Source: an uncultured Victivallales bacterium
GTDB taxonomy: Bacteria; Verrucomicrobiota; Lentisphaeria; Oligosphaerales; JAFGRS01
Direction: 5' to 3'
NCBI GenBank assembly: GCA_903837355.1
Contig: CAILUI010000452.1
Coordinates: 62,001 to 126,000, forward strand
DNA: 64,000 nucleotides
Shown: one piece after another, positions 62,769 to 64,000 of the stretch
Position numbering within the stretch: the stretch's first letter is position 1
Layout: each line of letters begins with the position of its first letter
The notes under the pieces: generated by a model
Told to the model about the DNA's origin: nothing
What the model saw: the letters and a program-made list of their open reading frames with translations, nothing else
Databases searched by the model: none
Made by a program: the position numbers and the translations under genes

Positions 62769-63296
62769 TCAGGGATGATGGAGAACACCGTGGCCGCAGC
62801 GGGTCCGCCCGGCGTTGACGGTCTGCCAGAGGGCGGGGTCGGAGGCGAGGTCCCGGACTAACCGGCCGGTGCTGACGCCAAGCGCAGCGGCCGCCTCGGC
62901 CAAGCGGAACTGGTGTTGGTCAAGCTGATCGAGGACCGCCGCTAACCAGGCCGGGTAGATGGCGGCTCTGGCCCCAGGCGCCCAAGGACCGTTGTAGGGG
63001 GGCGCGGGCACGCAGCGACAGCGCAGGGCCAGTTCACAGCGCAACTTGCGCAGGGCGATCTCGCGGTTGCTGTGCTGCGACCGCGTCTCGTCGCAGGTCG
63101 CGGTGACGCCGCTCTGGAGATGGGTGAGGCGGACAGCACTCGAGGTCCGGTTGCGCTTCTGGCCGCCAGGCCCGGTGCCCCTGAAGACGTCGACGCGGCA
63201 CTGGCGCAACAGGTCGTCAGCGCTCATGGTAAGGAGCCGTTGGCGCTCCGCGGCGCCCAGCGTGGTCGTGCTGCCGCTGCGCTCGGGGGCTGTCAT
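62769..63296 (-). CDS. Peptide chain release factor-like protein (RF-1 GGQ domain)
   Basis: ATG 63296 gives 175 residues. The core VFRGTGPGGQKRNRTSSAVRLTHLQSGV carries the GGQ motif (GTGPGGQKRNRTSSAVRLTH). A family-typical DETRSQHSNREIALRKLR follows. There is no codon-recognition domain, so it belongs to the short rescue-factor-like group (related to ArfB and RF-C family). It would release peptides from stalled ribosomes, though this subtype is unproven. The C-terminal 80 residues contain a helix-turn-helix-like stretch (FRLAEAAAALGVSTGRLVRDLAS) not seen in ArfB. It converges with hisE, 17 bases between stops. Confidence 0.9.
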   Translation of the reverse strand: MTAPERSGSTTTLGAAERQRLLTMSADDLLRQCRVDVFRGTGPGGQKRNRTSSAVRLTHLQSGVTATCDETRSQHSNREIALRKLRCELALRCRCVPAPPYNGPWAPGARAAIYPAWLAAVLDQLDQHQFRLAEAAAALGVSTGRLVRDLASDPALWQTVNAGRTRCGHGVLHHP

Positions 63297-63388
63297 GGTC
63301 AGACTGTAGCGCGCCTTGGGCGTGGCGCTAGCGGGCGGCACGGGTGCGGCACGGGTGCGGACCACGTCGGAACGGGGAGAACTACACG

Positions 63389-64000
63389 ATGACGACAAAG
63401 CAGATACGCTGGAGCGCCTGGGCCCTGCTGACCGCAGTGGCCCTCTGCGGTTGCGCCCGTTTGACCGGGCCGCCGAACCTGCCGTCCGTCAAGCAACAGG
63501 TTGCCGCGTACATGGAAAGCGACGCCTACCGGCGCGATCTCGACGCGGCGCTCAAGCCCGCGCGGCGGGAACTGGCCGCGCTGCCGGCCGGCGGGACCGC
63601 GAAGTTGGCGCTGGTCCTGGATATCGATGACACGGCCCTCTCGACCTACGAGTACCAGAAGGCGATGGGCTTCGGTCACTATACGCCCGCTTGGCGGGAG
63701 TGGCAGCAACAGCGCCGGGCCGTCGCGATCGCGCCGGTGCTCGAGGCTTTCCAGGCCGCGCAGGCAAAGGGCGTCGCGGTGTTCTTCGTGAGTGGCCGGC
63801 GGGAGGCGGCGCGCGCCGATACGGAGGCGAACCTGCGTACGGCCGGCTATGACGGCTGGGCGGAGGTGATGCTCAAGCCCGATGCCCACAAGGAGCCGTC
63901 GGTGGCCCCCTTCAAGACCGCGTGCCGGGAGCAGATCGAGGGGCGCGGTTACCGGATCGTGCTCAACATTGGCGACCAGGCCGCCGACCTGCAGGGCGGG
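63389..64000 (+). CDS. Lipoprotein HAD-family acid phosphatase (partial at window end)
   Basis: ATG 63389 follows GGGGAGA, and the frame stays open to the last base, so the C-terminus is missing. The first 22 residues form a lipoprotein signal ending ALCGC (Cys22). The HAD motif I is DIDDT at 78-82. Motif II is FFVSGRRE, and the HAD core goes on with YDGWAEVMLKPDAHKEPS, giving a class B / e(P4)-type acid phosphatase. A motif like LNIGDQAADLQGG near the end is the beginning of motif IV. It should dephosphorylate nucleotides or similar at the cell surface to gain phosphate or nucleosides. Confidence 0.93.
   Translation, partial: MTTKQIRWSAWALLTAVALCGCARLTGPPNLPSVKQQVAAYMESDAYRRDLDAALKPARRELAALPAGGTAKLALVLDIDDTALSTYEYQKAMGFGHYTPAWREWQQQRRAVAIAPVLEAFQAAQAKGVAVFFVSGRREAARADTEANLRTAGYDGWAEVMLKPDAHKEPSVAPFKTACREQIEGRGYRIVLNIGDQAADLQGG

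Noticed and set aside
1-64000. tRNA, rRNA or CRISPR array
   Set aside because: No T-loop GGTTCRANTCC-type box in a cloverleaf setting, no rRNA stretches and no regularly spaced direct repeats were found by eye.

Overview
The window is GC-rich, gene-dense bacterial DNA. No rRNA, tRNA, transposase or CRISPR array was seen. The pseudopilin at 41061-41729 has the [24 protein letters not shown] start and an internal VDGHVQWF motif. That gene, the many large secreted glycoside-hydrolase-like proteins (DUF4091, DUF4832, pectate-lyase-like beta-helix), and a hydrazine-synthase-alpha-like triheme protein point to the PVC superphylum, most likely Lentisphaerota or a relative. This placement is an inference. 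The glycyl radical enzyme suggests anaerobic growth.

Layout. 1-5978: secreted sugar-active proteins. 6001-7958: an accessory insert that reads as two tandem integron-type gene cassettes (an A/T-rich Mrr-like nuclease, then a BrnT/CopG toxin-antitoxin pair) bounded by three attC-like hairpins, with no integrase in the window. 8163-14456: lipoprotein, GH-like, DUF4091 and DUF4832 genes. 14532-22906: dxr, a TauE/SafE permease, an FKBP isomerase, glpK, a C45 hydrolase plus alpha/beta hydrolase pair, and a DUF523/DUF1722 protein. 23087-41729: a minus-strand carbohydrate locus. In transcription order it holds a pseudopilin, a beta-helix/LamG protein, a GH106-like rhamnosidase candidate, a palindrome cluster, a decayed ORF with a zeta toxin pair, two more beta-helix proteins, VapBC and the triheme protein.

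42088-44977: a glycyl radical enzyme and its activase. 45052-54752: a KefB-type antiporter, a degenerate metallopeptidase-like protein, rsfS, nadD, a phosphoesterase, ispE, fxsA, a fused permease/spermidine-synthase-like protein and a small membrane protein. 54726-56262: a second accessory patch with a truncated copy of the paaK-like gene, repeats, a second BrnTA pair and another attC-like sequence. 56330-62204: a livKHMGF ABC transporter operon ending in a paaK-like gene whose adenylation motifs are degraded. 62488-64000: hisE, a release-factor-like protein and an acid phosphatase cut by the window end.

How the genes fit together. The secreted lyase/hydrolase proteins probably attack an external polysaccharide that may contain rhamnose or uronic acids. 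The glycyl radical enzyme could work on a product of its fermentation, but its substrate is unknown. dxr and ispE belong to the MEP isoprenoid pathway. Four toxin-antitoxin modules (two BrnTA, VapBC, zeta) sit exactly at joints between gene blocks, which marks the recently rearranged parts of the window.
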